From contig NC_064534.1 of assembly GCF_023856365.1 (NCBI RefSeq), forward strand, positions 10,498,536 through 10,562,535: a stretch of DNA of 64,000 nt, read 5' to 3'. This document shows, piece after piece, positions 24,500 through 36,129 of the stretch; position 1 is the first letter of the stretch; each line of letters starts with the position of its first letter. The translations under genes were made by a program, and so were the position numbers. Source of the stretch: Brienomyrus brachyistius. Its lineage: Eukaryota > Chordata > Actinopteri > Osteoglossiformes > Mormyridae. The notes beneath the pieces are model-generated. The model made no database searches. It was not told the origin of the DNA and worked only from the letters and a program-made list of their open reading frames with translations.

Positions 24500-25060
24500 C
24501 TTTTCCGAAGGGCAGAACTTTAACTTATTAAGCTGCGGGTCCGCCCCTTAGCAATTATACCATTTCCTGGCAGCACAGACTAATCTGCGATGCCCGTCAG
24601 TCCGATAGGAGGCACAGGCAGCTGTCTAGGGGGCCAACATGTCCGCCAATATCACAATTTGTCTCGAAGAGGGCTCGCCGGCGGTGATGTTCGGCTAAGA
24701 TCGAGACTGCTAATCAGTGAGCTTATATAAATGCTTTTTTAAGTTTGCCGATGCTCCACCAGCCCAGCCTGGTGGGTCAGCTTACCCCGTTGCTCACTTC
24801 TGACGATTCACAAATAAGCTCCTGGCTTGATGATTACTTTGTGTCCTTCAGCGCTCCTCTGCCGATCAGCAGGTGGATTCCAACCTCAGTAACTAGTTGG
24901 CAGTACTTAGAAATGTCAAATGGGTCTTGGTGCTTGAGAGGATGAATCTTTAATTTCTCATGCTACAGCTAATCAGGAATTTCCATCTGCTAATTGGCTC
25001 CGGGTTTGTACCTCATATTGAGCGTCTGTGGAATTTGTTTTTAAGTACGCGCAATCCCTG
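24500..25060. promoter_or_regulatory. Candidate conserved non-coding element
   Basis: Unique, moderately CpG-containing DNA with TTAGCAATTATACC, CTGCTAATCAGTGAG, TTGATGATTACTTTG and GCTACAGCTAATCAGG. No repeats, no exon. The word content suggests homeodomain and bHLH inputs. Purely compositional evidence. Confidence 0.35.
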
Positions 25061-25384
25061 CACCGTCGTGTGCACTCACACGGCAATGAATGGAGACAGA
25101 ATGCGCTGCGGCACGTTCTGCGCTTCCCTGTGAAAAGCCTGCATGCAAGTGCAGCCAGCAGCAGAGATGATTATTGGTATAAGACAGTAACAAAACCATT
25201 CAGTCATTTAACAATTTACTGTCCAGATATTGCCCATACTGTATTACAGTACTTTATGCTTTTTAAGGCTTTGGAATACCTCAGTTTGTAAATCGGACTG
25301 AAAAATAGTTGTTAAATACGGCGTAATATTTCAATAGTAAAATATTTCTTTTTTCTGTCCATGCATCATATTCTTATTCAATTA

Positions 25385-25706
25385 TGTGTGTGTGTGTGTG
25401 TGTATGGGGGGGGGGTTGGCATAAATCACATTTGGGGACCAAAATATCCTCCAAAGTCTGGTAAAATCTGAAACTTCCTTACCTTTGAGGACATTGTTCA
25501 GGTCCCCATTTGGATAACCTCAATTTTATAAAAATCTGTGAATGCAAAGTACAAATGGCTAAAGACTTGTAATTTGCTTGGTTACTTTAGAGTTGGTTAT
25601 GTTTAGAGTTGGGTTAGGGTTAGAGTTGGGTTAGGGGTTGTTGGTATGGGTGTTGTGATTGGGATTATGGTTTTTATGGAAGGTCCCTGTTTAGATAGGT
25701 ACGCCA

Positions 25707-25757
<51 letters not shown>
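25385..25757 (+). mobile_element. TG-flanked MITE family, copy A
   Basis: Lies between (GT)9 at 25385-25402 and (GT)23 at 25711-25756. Internal wording CTTGGTTACTTTAGAGTTGG, GGGTTAGGGTTAGAG and GGATTATGGTTTTTATGG parallels the copies at 30890, 35085 (minus), 38315 and 50690. The most diverged copy. Confidence 0.65.
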
Positions 25758-25759
<2 letters not shown>

Positions 25760-25764
25760 CTCTA

Positions 25765-26282
25765 CAGTCATGGAAAAAATTGAGACCACTCTATATTTTT
25801 TAAAACAAATCTGCATTTTTAAATCATGATTTAATTGTGGTTCTGCTGGTGGAAGGCAAGATGCTTTCAGCTTCAAAATGTCTAAGACAGCAGCACAGAA
25901 GAATAAGGTGAAGCAGGAGACACTGGGAAAGACCACAAACCAGGCAGGTAAACGGCGGAAGCGGCTTCCTAATGCCAGAGACGACCACTGACTTATGCGA
26001 CTGTTTCTCATAAATCAGAGGAGGACATCAGGTGAACTTCAAAAGGAATGGGAAACATTAAATGCAGATCTGTAGTGCAGTGCTAGGACAGTTTGTCAGG
26101 GTCCTAGAAGCAGGACTGAGTTCCCATAAAGCAAGGAAGAAGCTCTTCATTAATGAGAAACAGGGAATAACCAGACTGCAGTTTGCAGAAAAATATATAT
26201 TATTCGCAGATGCACACCCATAAATTGAGAAATGAGTGAAACAAAAAATTGTGCTGTGGTCTCTTAATTTTTTCCACGGCTG
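25765..26282 (+). mobile_element. Decayed Tc1-type element, TA-flanked
   Basis: The left end CAGTCATGGAAAAAATTGAG and the inverted right end CAGCCGTGGAAAAAATTAAG are flanked by TA at 25763-25764 and 26283-26284, the Tc1/mariner duplication. 518 bp against a usual ~1.2-1.6 kb, so internally deleted. Confidence 0.9.
25878..26200 (+). pseudogene. Tc1 transposase remnant (N-terminal piece)
   Basis: ATG at 25878 opens a lysine/arginine-rich 37-residue frame (starts MSKTAAQKNK, includes AGKRRKRLPNARDD), stopping at 25989-25991. Further decayed pieces follow (INQRRTSGELQKEW). This matches the DNA-binding end of Tc1 transposases. The catalytic domain is missing. Confidence 0.75.
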
Positions 26283-26289
26283 TATTTGC

Positions 26290-27640
26290 TAGAACAAATC
26301 AGGCTAAATGTAAAATAACAGAGCCGCTCCTCGCCCTGGCCATCTTCTGGTCACGAAAAGGTGTGTATTTAAATAAGAAATATCAATTTAGCTCTCAACA
26401 CAGTGCCATTTCCTTGAGTTCTACATATATCTGCTGATAAGTAAATCCTTATTGGTTATTTTTGTATTCTGTATAAAGTCCCAGAATGTTATGACCTCAG
26501 ACGAACGCTTGCAGTGACCCGGGCAATTCTGCCCCCATACGAAAAACATCTAGGACAGAGGACTGGAACATACCGGAAACCCTGGAGGTCACAGTCCTAC
26601 ACAAAAACAGCTTATTAACTCTGTTCCGTACACCTTGAAAATGCAGACTGATATTTGCTTTTTGAGGCTTTAACGTGGAGGAGACTTCAAGAGAGCCTGA
26701 GGTCAGCACCCAGACAGACCTACTGAAAGGTACCGAAAAAGTCCAAGGTTCTACAGTCCTCGTGATTATAGGTTTAAGGTGTAGCTGTAACAAATTGTCT
26801 GGTTAGTCCAGTCTACGTTCAGGTAGAATTGGCATAGAATCCCTGGCAAAAGCATACACTGAGTCAAACTACAGGTGGATACAATAGCCGATTCCCACGT
26901 GAACATTAGGAATTGTTACCCATTTTCTTAATTAGGGCGAGTCTGAAGCAACACAACACTTTTCCCCAAAACTGTTCCCTTCTCCCCATCGGACAATAGT
27001 AAAAGAAAAAAATACAATTTTGGCCAAGGGCTGATTCCGAAACGACACTGATATTTAAAATGCTAAGTTATTAAAATATCTCTCTGTCATGGGATTACAG
27101 ATCAGATGAGGGTGAGGATGGCAGTGGGTTTGTCACCACTGTGGGGTGTTTCAGCGCAGGGGGCGAATGTTTACCAATATGGCCAGACTTAACTTTCGCG
27201 AAATTGCCTCCCAGCTGACGAGCTGTCGGGTGTCGGGGGGAGCGGCGGTTCTCCTCTGGCGATGGAGCATGGCAGTAATGCAGTGTTTCCGTGTCCCTGA
27301 CTCCTCCGCAGCCTCCTTTCTGCTTCAGTGAGGAAGCCAGGCCTGGATGTCACTGGCGTACGTGTGCAGAATTATGCAGCATCGAAAACGCCGCCCACCC
27401 CAAAAGTCATGAGATGCCTGTTTACGAAATGGATGACATGCCAGTCTGTCTTTAATGACTGCTTTGGTGTACCATGGAAAAAAAAAAAGCTGCTTCTTCT
27501 TTTCAGGAAGGCAGCTGGGGGTCTTGATCTCTACTCCAATTTTGGATGTATTTTGAAGCTGATGCAGATGGTCTTGTAGCTTTGTTTTGGTCCAGTTTCT
27601 CTTTGTTCCAAATGCCAGCCTCCACTGAGTTTCCCTATTT
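26290..27640. other. Intergenic DNA, nothing recognised
   Basis: Unique sequence with an A10 run at 27478-27488. The CpG-containing block 27130-27330 has no exon-like frame I can identify. Confidence 0.45.
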
Positions 27641-27647
27641 CTTGAAA

Positions 27648-27968
27648 ATCATCCATCCATTTTCTGTAACCACCTGTCCCACTCAGGGTCACGGGGGGTC
27701 CGGAGCCTATGGGCACAAGGCAGGGAACAACCCAGGATGGGGCACCAACCCATCGCAGGGCACACTCACATAGGCACACCAATGGACAATTTGGCAACTC
27801 CAATCAGCCTCAGCATGTTTTTGGACTGTGGGGGGAAGCCGGAGTACCCGGAGGAAACCCCACAACGACATGGGGAGAACATGCAAACTCCACACACATG
27901 TAACCTAGGGAGAGACTCAAACCCAGGCGTGAGGTAGCAGTGCTAACCACTGCACCACCATGCCGCCC
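27648..27968 (-). mobile_element. tRNA-headed, L2-tailed SINE, nearly full length
   Basis: On the minus strand: head GGCATGGTGGTGCAGTGGTT (box A region) and GGGTTTGAGTCTCTCC (box B), body GTGTGTGGAGTTTGCATG and AACATGCTGAGGCTGATTGG, tail GACAGGTGGTTACAGAAAAT then GGATGGATG. An imperfect target duplication TTGAAAAYCAT lies at ~27641 and ~27972. Confidence 0.85.
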
Positions 27969-28639
27969 CCATTGAAAACCATAAACTCATTAATACGTTA
28001 CATTCACTTTGAGTTGCAGTCAGATCGTGTCAAAACAAAAAATTGACGCTGCTGTAATTTTTGCTCTCAGTAACCGTCCCACCAACTGGTGATGCTGTAG
28101 TTGAGGCACTGGGAATAAAAGCTTGCTTGTTGATAGCCCCTCTGTACTCCCTGGGAGGTTGTCCAGGAACAATATCAACCTGTATAAACGTATCAACACG
28201 TGGAGTTTGCTGTGCGAGGCCTGTTAAAAATGCCACTCTTCAAGCTGCTGTTTTGACTGTAAATACCAACATAAGGTCACGTCAAGGTGCTGTATTCAAC
28301 ACACTCTTCTTTGCGAAAGAAAAAGGTGGTGTGACATATTCAAAAATACGAGCGCTTGCGTACACAGACAGACTGTTCCCGTGAGTCAGCTCCTTGCAGA
28401 TGCTACGCTGCCCGCTCGCTATGGCTGGTGGCAATACACAGATCTCCAGTGAATACCGGCCCATTCATTTGTCAGCGTTGCATCTTCTGCTATCTGACGC
28501 ACAGAATGAAAATTTCTCACTTGTTCCTGGAATATATTAGCCATTTATGTTTGGATTTAATTGCAGGATAAGTGAAGGAAAGTGTGTCTCTTTGTCAAAG
28601 CAGAAGTTGCTTCTTGTTTGATCGCTGGTCCACAAAAAT

Positions 28640-29190
28640 TGTGTTACAGAACGATTGTGGAGTATTTTTAATGCCTGTATTTTAAAAATGCACTCAGAGT
28701 TTTGCTATCACCTATAGGTTTTGAGTGACGTCATTTTAGGGTATATTGATAGTATATAAATCCTTTTTTGGAATGTAGGGGTATGTTAAAATTTAATCTA
28801 GGAAAATTTTTTCATTTCTATGCATTAACATTCTTAAGGCCTTACAGAAGGGCACAAAGTACTTGAAGTCTGTTTTACTTCCTGTAAACTCTGGCAACAG
28901 GTTTGGGCACGTTGAGGCAAGATTCTGCTCTGTCTCTGATATGGAAAACCGATATCAAGGCAGGAGGAATCCCAGTGTGGTGGCTGACTTCTGCTCGACC
29001 CTTAAGGGACGTTCCTGAGGCCAGCAACAGCAGAAAATCATACACTTCTACCTTTTAGATAAGTCACATTCACTAAGCACATATACTGTAAGTATGTATA
29101 GAGCATGAGGTTTAATTGTGTGTCACTCAAAATCCTTGTGGGATAGTGAAATTAGGATTAGATATTGGATTTCAACACATTTGTGACTCA
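28640..29190 (+). repeat. Unclassified ~550-bp interspersed repeat, copy 1
   Basis: The partner of 63262-63785. The two copies agree over about 500 bp with scattered substitutions and small indels (for example AAACTCTGGCAACAGG here against AAACTGGCAACAGG there). The core 28800-29085 is best conserved. Flanks differ, so this is interspersed rather than a segmental duplication. Confidence 0.8.
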
Positions 29191-29199
29191 TGTGACGAT

Positions 29200-30030
29200 A
29201 AGAAAGTAAAAATGTGTTGACCACTGTATTTAAACCGTAATTATGAAACTTGTCCTGTTTGGCCAGGGTCAGCCTGTAGTCATATGATACTGTTACCAGA
29301 GAGAGATTGAAAGTCCTGTATATTGGCAAGAAAGCTTTTTTTTCTCTTTTTTTTTAGCTGCAACAAAATTGGCGCCAGTGAAACAAAATTATATTTAGTG
29401 TGGGGTTTTATCTTCATGCCGACTTGCATGAATAACTGCGGCATTATTGCAAATATTATGATGAATGTAACCAGGAAGTCACAGGGAGCTAAGTTTTATT
29501 AGCCACCTTTATTAGGCATCCAAGTGGTGCTGGATAGGACTGGATAGGACTGGATAGCGCTTCAGCTTTGACATGTTATGCACATGTGACTCTGCACGCC
29601 ACTGTCGTACTGACCTTTTACGTTTTGTAACGGTGACCTTCCCGTTGGTTTTAATAAGTCTCTCTCATTAACATGATGGTTTTGGTCAAATGTGTTTGAC
29701 CAAACACAAAAAAATGTGTTCTCTTCCTCGTCATTTTCTGTTAATTCCAAGCACTGTTCTGCGCGATAGCGGCTGGACGGGCGGCTGTTTCTGAGATGCT
29801 GGAAGCCACATGCCTGAGACCAGCAATCAGATGATGTTCAAAATCACTTATATCACATGTCTTGACCATCCAAATTCGCAGTGGAATGGAAAAGGAACCT
29901 CTTGACCTTGCCTGTATTCTTTATATATTGAGCTGCAGCCACATGATTTGTTGTTTGGGGGTGAAGGCTCTCGGAAGTTGCTGGAGGAGCAGGTGTACCC
30001 ATGTGCTCACTGAGTGTGTATATATATCCC
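29200..30030. other. Intergenic DNA, nothing recognised
   Basis: Contains a three-copy GGACTGGATA word at 29535-29560. Otherwise unique. Confidence 0.45.
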
Positions 30031-30035
30031 ATATA

Positions 30036-30260
30036 CTCACCCATCCATCATCCGCGCTCTTATCCAGAGGACACCATGCTTGGTATGCCAGGGCATACGC
30101 ATAAATGCCAGAAAAAAGTAGAATACCCAAAGGAAATCTGTGCAACATAGAGAGAACATGCAAAACCCACATACACAAAGTGGAGGAATGATTAATCCCC
30201 GAACCCTATTCGTATAAGGCCACAAAATCACACACTGAAGTCCGGTTCCACCATTGCATT
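30036..30260 (-). mobile_element. Degraded L2-tailed SINE
   Basis: CACCCATCCATCATCCGC at the left is the tail, GAGAACATGCAAAACCCACA the body. Same family as 27648-27968 but much more diverged. Confidence 0.65.
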
Positions 30261-30299
30261 GATGCATGTAGCAGTAAAAATGTAGTGTCTAACTAATTT

Positions 30300-30735
30300 G
30301 TTTGGTGGAAAAAGCACATGAATTATTTAAATGCAAATCCTTTGCATTTATTTGCTGATCATGAATTCATGAAGTGCATAAGACCCTTTTAAAAAAATTT
30401 AAGGTAATAATACATTTAAAGGGGGAGGGTACTGCTTCATTTAACATAACTGTAAACCGATTAAATCTCCATGAAAACATAATGGATAGAGGACATCAAA
30501 AAGGAGAAGTGGATTTTTTTTTCCGAGAATGGCGAACCAGTTGATAAATGGTAGAGCAGTTTTAATTTTTGTTTATTGGGAAAATAAGCCCAAGAAAAGG
30601 CCTTTTGAAGATATGGGCGATTTTCATAACCGGTCTCCATTAAGCGGTTCTGCATCTCGGTGTTTAATGTCTCGGGCGGCGCACGCTATCAGAGCAAACC
30701 TTACAATGGCAGAGCCTTTTATATCCAGATGAGCG
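30300..30735. promoter_or_regulatory. Candidate enhancer/CNE with palindromic octamer motif
   Basis: A perfect inverted repeat, TAAATGCAAA, TCC, TTTGCATTTA (30328-30350), presents two POU-octamer-type sites (ATGCAAAT). Following unique DNA (GAACCAGTTGATAAATGG, CATAACCGGTCTCCATTAAG, TCTCGGGCGGCGCACGCTAT) has the look of a conserved element. Conservation untested. Confidence 0.4.
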
Positions 30736-30739
30736 GGTA

Positions 30740-30846
30740 ATAGAGGGTTAGTGTTAGGAGGGTTAGGGGGGTTAGGGTTAGGGTTAGGGTTAGGAGGAAA
30801 CAGAGGCTTAGTTTTGGAGTTGGAATGAGTGTATGATGCTAGGGTG

Positions 30847-30891
<45 letters not shown>

Positions 30892-31148
30892 CGGGTATAC
30901 CTATCCTAATGGGGACACAATGTCCCCATAGCGTGATAAATATACATTTTTTTCCAGTTTCCTGGTCCCCATAAGGGAAAACTTTATTTAATAAAAATTG
31001 GTGACTGCTATGAAAAAAATAAAAATGCAAAAACTCTTTTGCTTGGTTACTTATGGTTATGGTTAGGGCTGGGTGGGGGTTAAGGTTGTCATAGTTAGCA
31101 TTATAATTTTTCCCATAGAAGTGAATGAGCGGGTAATATGTATACCCT

Positions 31149-31200
<52 letters not shown>
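30740..31200 (+). mobile_element. TG-flanked MITE family, copy B, with (GGGTTA)n
   Basis: (GGGTTA)4-like telomere-type words at 30766-30796, (GT)20 at 30849-30889, then the element, then (GT)25 at 31151-31200. Inner termini are inverted: GGGTATACCTATCC at the left and GTAGGGTATACATATTACCC reading inward from the right. The core has GGTTACTTATGGTTATGG and TCCCATAGAAGTGAATG. Confidence 0.75.
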
Positions 31201-31201
<1 letters not shown>

Positions 31202-31204
31202 CAC

Positions 31205-32135
31205 ACTACATTCTACACACTGTGCTTAATAAAACCTTTATGTCAGTAGTTCTCAACTGGTGTAGCCTCAGGATCCACATTTTCTCCTTGGTCATTAAGT
31301 CACGACCCAAATTCTGAACCAAATGTATTGCAGAACGAAACAGTGCAGTGATAGTAAACAGAACAGTAACCGCAGCACATGCACTGTTACAAAAGAAGAA
31401 ACATTCCAGCATTTGAAACCAAATTCAGAATGTTTTTTTTCCCCCAGAATGACTACAATTGGCCGTTTAGGGTTTCGCGTTTCAGTAGGTGTCTGCTGAC
31501 GTGGATTTCTCGCACGACAGTACAACAGAAGATCCCCATCCTCAGGTCACAGACCTCCATCTGCCTTTCATTAGCAAAAGCTTTCGTTTGCTTCGGAAAA
31601 CAATGCAATACAGAGCGCTGCGCTTTTCCTGAGGTCCTGACATCAGTGGCACTGTCAAGCGGCCTGGCTTTGGCACACAGAGCTGGACGCCCGGTTGGCG
31701 ATGGTCAAGTAACTTATCGGCTGAGCAAATAGATAATGCTATGCGTAGCCTGTGCTGGAGGTAATGATGGCGGAAGAAGGTGGTGCCCAAGGAACAGAAC
31801 AACCCTTGATAATGGCCATGTGGTGCACGACGGATCCCAGACGGGAGCTCACACTTGCCAAATAATTGCATTCGTGGGATCCGAGTGACACGGAATAATG
31901 AAGCCAACTGCCTTCAGGCTGCCATAGGAAACCTACGGGATGAGCTGTCTTCAGCCAATGAGGTGCCATTAAACGTTGCCATGGGCACATGACCCCCCAA
32001 GACCATGTATGGACACCTCTTGCCGTATGTGTGTGAGCTCATATGTGTGCAGCTGGATTTAGTGGTTTCAGGTCGGCGTTAGCTGAAACGTTGCGTTTTC
32101 AGGAGGATGGAGTTAGCTGGTGAGGGCGGCAGTGT

Positions 32136-32166
<31 letters not shown>

Positions 32167-33620
32167 GGGGTTGGGATGATGTATGGCTATTGCAATAATC
32201 ACCCAGTCGCCCACATCAATTACACTCACCAGTGACAAGCAACACTCCAGTCGCTCCTAATGGTTTTTTAAACGAGCGAAGATGAGATAAACTCTGCCGT
32301 TCTGCCGTAACTAAATTCCAGCGTGAGGGGAAAGCCATGATTGATTGGCTATTGAGCGCCTCCTGACCTGACCGAATTTGTTTGGGGGGTGGTTTTTGTT
32401 TTAATAAATCCTTTAAGGAAATTACAGCTCTTCGGAATCACTGTTATCTGGCTGCAGAATCTGCGCACACCTTCGCGCACAAGTCATGCATCTTCCGGTC
32501 CAGGAGGACAGGAGTTACGGTTACGCACGTTGACGTAAACGTTTGAAGGGCGACAGCCTGTAACGAGGAAGAGAGGCGGCAAGCTGGCAGCGAAACACAA
32601 GCGAGCAGGAAGATCGGCCCACTCTGTCTGCCCACGGGTGAGACCCACTATTTTACCTTATAAGGCTTCTGCCACATGACACAGCATGCCTGTAGGAGAC
32701 TTAGCACTCCGGGCTTGAATAACACACCAACCACATGTCACAGAATCACCATCCCCATAAGTCCCGGGTGTCAAACAGGAGATGGAACAGACCTGGGACC
32801 TGGGGACTGGGGAGCCTCCTAGTGGTCACGCATGAATCCGCACCAGCCTTGACACATCAATCAGACGGCGAGCTGGGGGAGCAGGGCAGCCGCAGACAAG
32901 GGGACAGGAGGAGGGGGGTGGACTTTAAGCAGATTCCCCATCCACTGTCAGATTGGGGTGTTTGACCCTGTACTATAAAGAACTATGCTTGGGTTTTAGT
33001 AATCCAGCTAGCAGAGTTAAGACCCGGTATGTGAGAGAAGGTCAGGCCCTTGACTGGAGCACTTTATCTGAATAGTTTCCAGCAAAATATGATGTTTATT
33101 AATGGGCAAAGAGTCAAACTGGTTAAAAGCCATAAGACAATAAAATGATGCAGGTGTTCGCATTTTGGCACTGAGGGCACTCTAGGGTGACAGCTTCTCC
33201 CAGGAGGACAGGGCAGGATCTGACACAGTCAGCCATGCTTTTTTCTCCATCCTACCTGATCTCCAAATGATCACAGTCTTACGGAGCCTCCCGTGGCTGT
33301 AGCTCCTGAAGCGTCTCCACTGAGGCACAGAGAGCAGATGGCTCTTTACAGTGGGACTTCACCAGCACACAGGAAGCTTTCACCTGAACCCGAGGGAAGC
33401 CTGTGATGGAGTTTCAGCAGACATTAACTTGAGTGTCCTGCATATAAAGGAATTCCAAGTATGCGTTTATGTAAAAACATAACAAATCTAGGTGCTGTGC
33501 GATGGACTGGCAGATTTTTTTTATTTGATAATTGAGTGAGACATATTTTTAATTTTCCAGATTAAGTTACCCAATGCTGGATAAAAGTAAGCCCACTGAC
33601 AAGCTCAGTATGTCCAGGAT
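31205..33620. other. Intergenic DNA with hAT-like end and CNE-like stretch
   Basis: 31243-31320 resembles one end of a hAT element (CAGTAGTTCTCAACTGGTGT, TCACGACCC); no matching second end was seen. A (GT)9-G20 run lies at 32131-32170. 32210-32640 is CNE-like (ATTGATTGGCTATTGAGCG). No gene. Confidence 0.4.
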
Positions 33621-33627
33621 GCTTTAC

Positions 33628-33760
33628 AGGGCTGTCGCATATACTTGGGTTAGGTTATGTTGATCTGAAGGTCATGGGTTTGAATCCCATCCTTAGAAGA
33701 ATAGACAAATCTCCGTCAGGCCTTGAGCCTGACCCTTATGTAAAAATAAATTGTATTTAT
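33628..33760 (+). mobile_element. tRNA-derived SINE fragment
   Basis: Box-B-type GGTTTGAATCCC at about 33678, followed by GTCAGGCCTTGAGCCTGACCC and an A-rich tail. Same head type as 39600 and 52155. Confidence 0.6.
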
Positions 33761-33769
33761 TTTTTTAAA

Positions 33770-35080
33770 TTGTGCATAACCACAGACGTTTTCGCTAACT
33801 CATTGTGATTACAGTGACTTAATATTTAATTGCTGAAAATTGAATTTCAGAATGATGTTGAAATTGAAAATACGGGAAACCGATGGTCTATTTGCTGTGC
33901 GATTTTTAATTTCTTACAGTACATGGGAACAATCCGTTGTCACCCATGTGCGCGAAACAGCAACGATCGATTGGTCATTGTTGTCATTTGCAATATCTCT
34001 GATACAGCATGGGAGGAACTTAAGAGTTACTGCACATGACGATGAATGACATCAGCTGCATGTTATTATCTGTCGTAAGATGTGTAAATAAGTACGTAGA
34101 CTGCTAGTCATGAGCGCAGGATGTGTTTTAACAATTCTCAGGATTTCACAATGATGGGGGAGAAAGGTCTGGAAAATAAATATTTCTGAATTTGACATAC
34201 AAAGAGTTTTACATTTCTATGACAGGGGGTGTGACCGCACCTTAAGCACCTTGTGTAGCTACATCACTATTCTCGCCTTTATATGTGAGAATACGCTTCA
34301 TAGGAGGAGGGTGGGATATGTGTGGAAAAAAAGCATTCTGATATATCAGTACTCAGGCAAATAAACCATCGTTCCATTTCATAAAAAGTTAATGGCAATT
34401 TCGTGACACCAAATGAGCAAAATGGTTAGCTGGTGTGTAAAAGCACAGCACCAGGATGCCCAGAGGATGAACACAGGAAGGATGTGACCCCCACACCCAG
34501 AACAAGCAAAAGAAAAACACCCACAAGCCCAGAGGTTTGGGACGACAAGAGGAATAAACAGAAAAATACCGCAGGATTAAAATGCATGATTTGTAATTCA
34601 ATTCTGCTGTTTACTCTTGATATTCTCTAAAAAGCCAATTAATCAAAGTCAAGAGTTATTCACTGAGGTGGTATTATAATTACTGTAATTCATAAACAGT
34701 TATAACTCATTTTGGCTACTGCCATGCAATCAGAGCTCACACACACACATACACACACATGCACACAAAAGGTAGATAACACAGCGTACCTTGTTTAGTG
34801 GAATTTAAGCAGCAGCAGCGATGAGGTCCGCACCGCAATGTGTGCAGTTCAGGTCTTGCCCTGCACATGGCCACTATCAACAAAAACATTATTTAACTAC
34901 AGTATCTGGCACTTTTGATCAAAACAATTTACAAGAGACTCCATCTTGGGGTCAGATTGTAGACCCAGCCGGCTGCAAGGGTCCCTGTGGCATTTGGGAT
35001 TAAGGACCTAACAGTTATGAGATTACTCTCCAGCCACAGGATCAGAACCCATGACCATCCAAACTCAAGCACAGACTAAC
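33770..35080. other. Intergenic DNA, small SINE remnant
   Basis: 33830-34050 has two overlapping 69-codon chance frames without homology. A (CA)n stretch lies near 34738. 34930-35060 resembles a minus-strand SINE head (AGGATCAGAACCCATGACC). Confidence 0.4.
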
Positions 35081-35084
35081 TTAT

Positions 35085-35380
35085 TGATACACACAAACAC
35101 GTTTGCATTCATACTTGTGTGGGGACCATCCATTGATTTCTAGGGGAAAAACCCTCATCCCAACGATGACAAGAGCAAGACCCCTACCCAGCCCTAACCT
35201 TAGCCATGAGTAACCAAACAAAATACGAGACTTTTGACATTTTTAGCTGTTTGATTGCAGTCCCAGATTTTTATACAACTGAGTTTCTCCTTGTGGGGAC
35301 CAAAAGGGTTTTATTACATTCTGGGGACATTTGGACCCCATAATGTAATACATACATCACTACACACACATACACAAGCC
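35085..35380 (-). mobile_element. TG-flanked MITE family, copy C (minus)
   Basis: Read on the minus strand: TTACATTATGGGGTCCAAAT, GGTTACTCATGGCTAAGG, TTAGGGCTGGGTAGGGG, CCTAGAAATCAATGGATGG, GTCCCCACACAAG. (CA)-rich flanks on both sides. Same order of blocks as copies at 38315 and 50690. Confidence 0.75.
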
Positions 35381-35384
35381 GCCA

Positions 35385-35930
35385 CAGTAATTACATCAGA
35401 CAGGCTGAGTCACAGGTAAACGTCGGCACTGAGCCATTCCCAGTGAGCCGGCCCAAGCCTCCTTAGCTGCGCGCCCCGTGCTTCATCGCTAATCTGTACC
35501 TTGCGTTTTCTCACGCTCCCCCGGGCCGCAGCAATGTTTGGCTCGGTCTTAATGAAAAAATCCTCCTTTATTAAATGTATTTTACTGTGTCTTTATCCAA
35601 GGCTCTGTAAGTAGTGGGATCCTTCTGTGTATAATAAAATAATTGTCGGAAACAAACGACACCATAGACGCTAGCTGATGTTCCAACCATTACGCTACAT
35701 ATTAAATGATGTTGTATGTCTGTTGTGATGTTTTTATTTATATATCAATTTTTACAGTGACATGCAGGCAAGAACATCTGGGGATGTAATCTGTTACGCA
35801 GAGATGCAGGGGATGCTTCATGACGGGAAGATGCGGGAAGATGCAGCTAACTGTCTATCACTGTCAGCGACGGTACTATGAAACATATAAAATGTAATGT
35901 TTAAATGCTCATGGTTTGCTCAGACTGGAT
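35385..35930. other. Intergenic DNA, nothing recognised
   Basis: Unique; short GGGAAGATGC doublet near 35827-35842. Confidence 0.4.
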
Positions 35931-35937
35931 GCTTACA

Positions 35938-36125
35938 TTATTTAGCAGGCATTTTTAACCAACGCAGTGTAAAACTGAGTAAGCAAGGTCAGCCGGGCCC
36001 TGGAGCAAGTGGGGGACAGGCCTTGTTCAAGGGTCCAACGGTGACATCAGTCTGCCGACCCTGAGATCTGAACTGGTAACCTGCCGATCCCAGGCACAGA
36101 GCCCTAACTCAAAGGTCCACACATA
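35938..36125 (-). mobile_element. tRNA-derived SINE
   Basis: Minus strand: head with GGTTACCAGTTCAGATCTC in box-B position, middle CCCTTGAACAAGGCC, tail AAAAATGCCTGCTAAATAATG. Matches the 46618-46805 copy in order. Confidence 0.7.
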
Positions 36126-36129
36126 TTAT

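Noticed and set aside
30766..30796. Telomere-like (GGGTTA)n as evidence of an interstitial telomere or chromosome fusion
   Set aside because: Only about four units, and TTAGGG-like words occur inside every copy of the TG-flanked MITE family, so repeat origin is simpler.
33670..33690. GGTTTGAATCCC and similar box-B sequences as tRNA genes
   Set aside because: No cloverleaf can be closed around them; they sit in SINE heads followed by the SINE-specific middle region.
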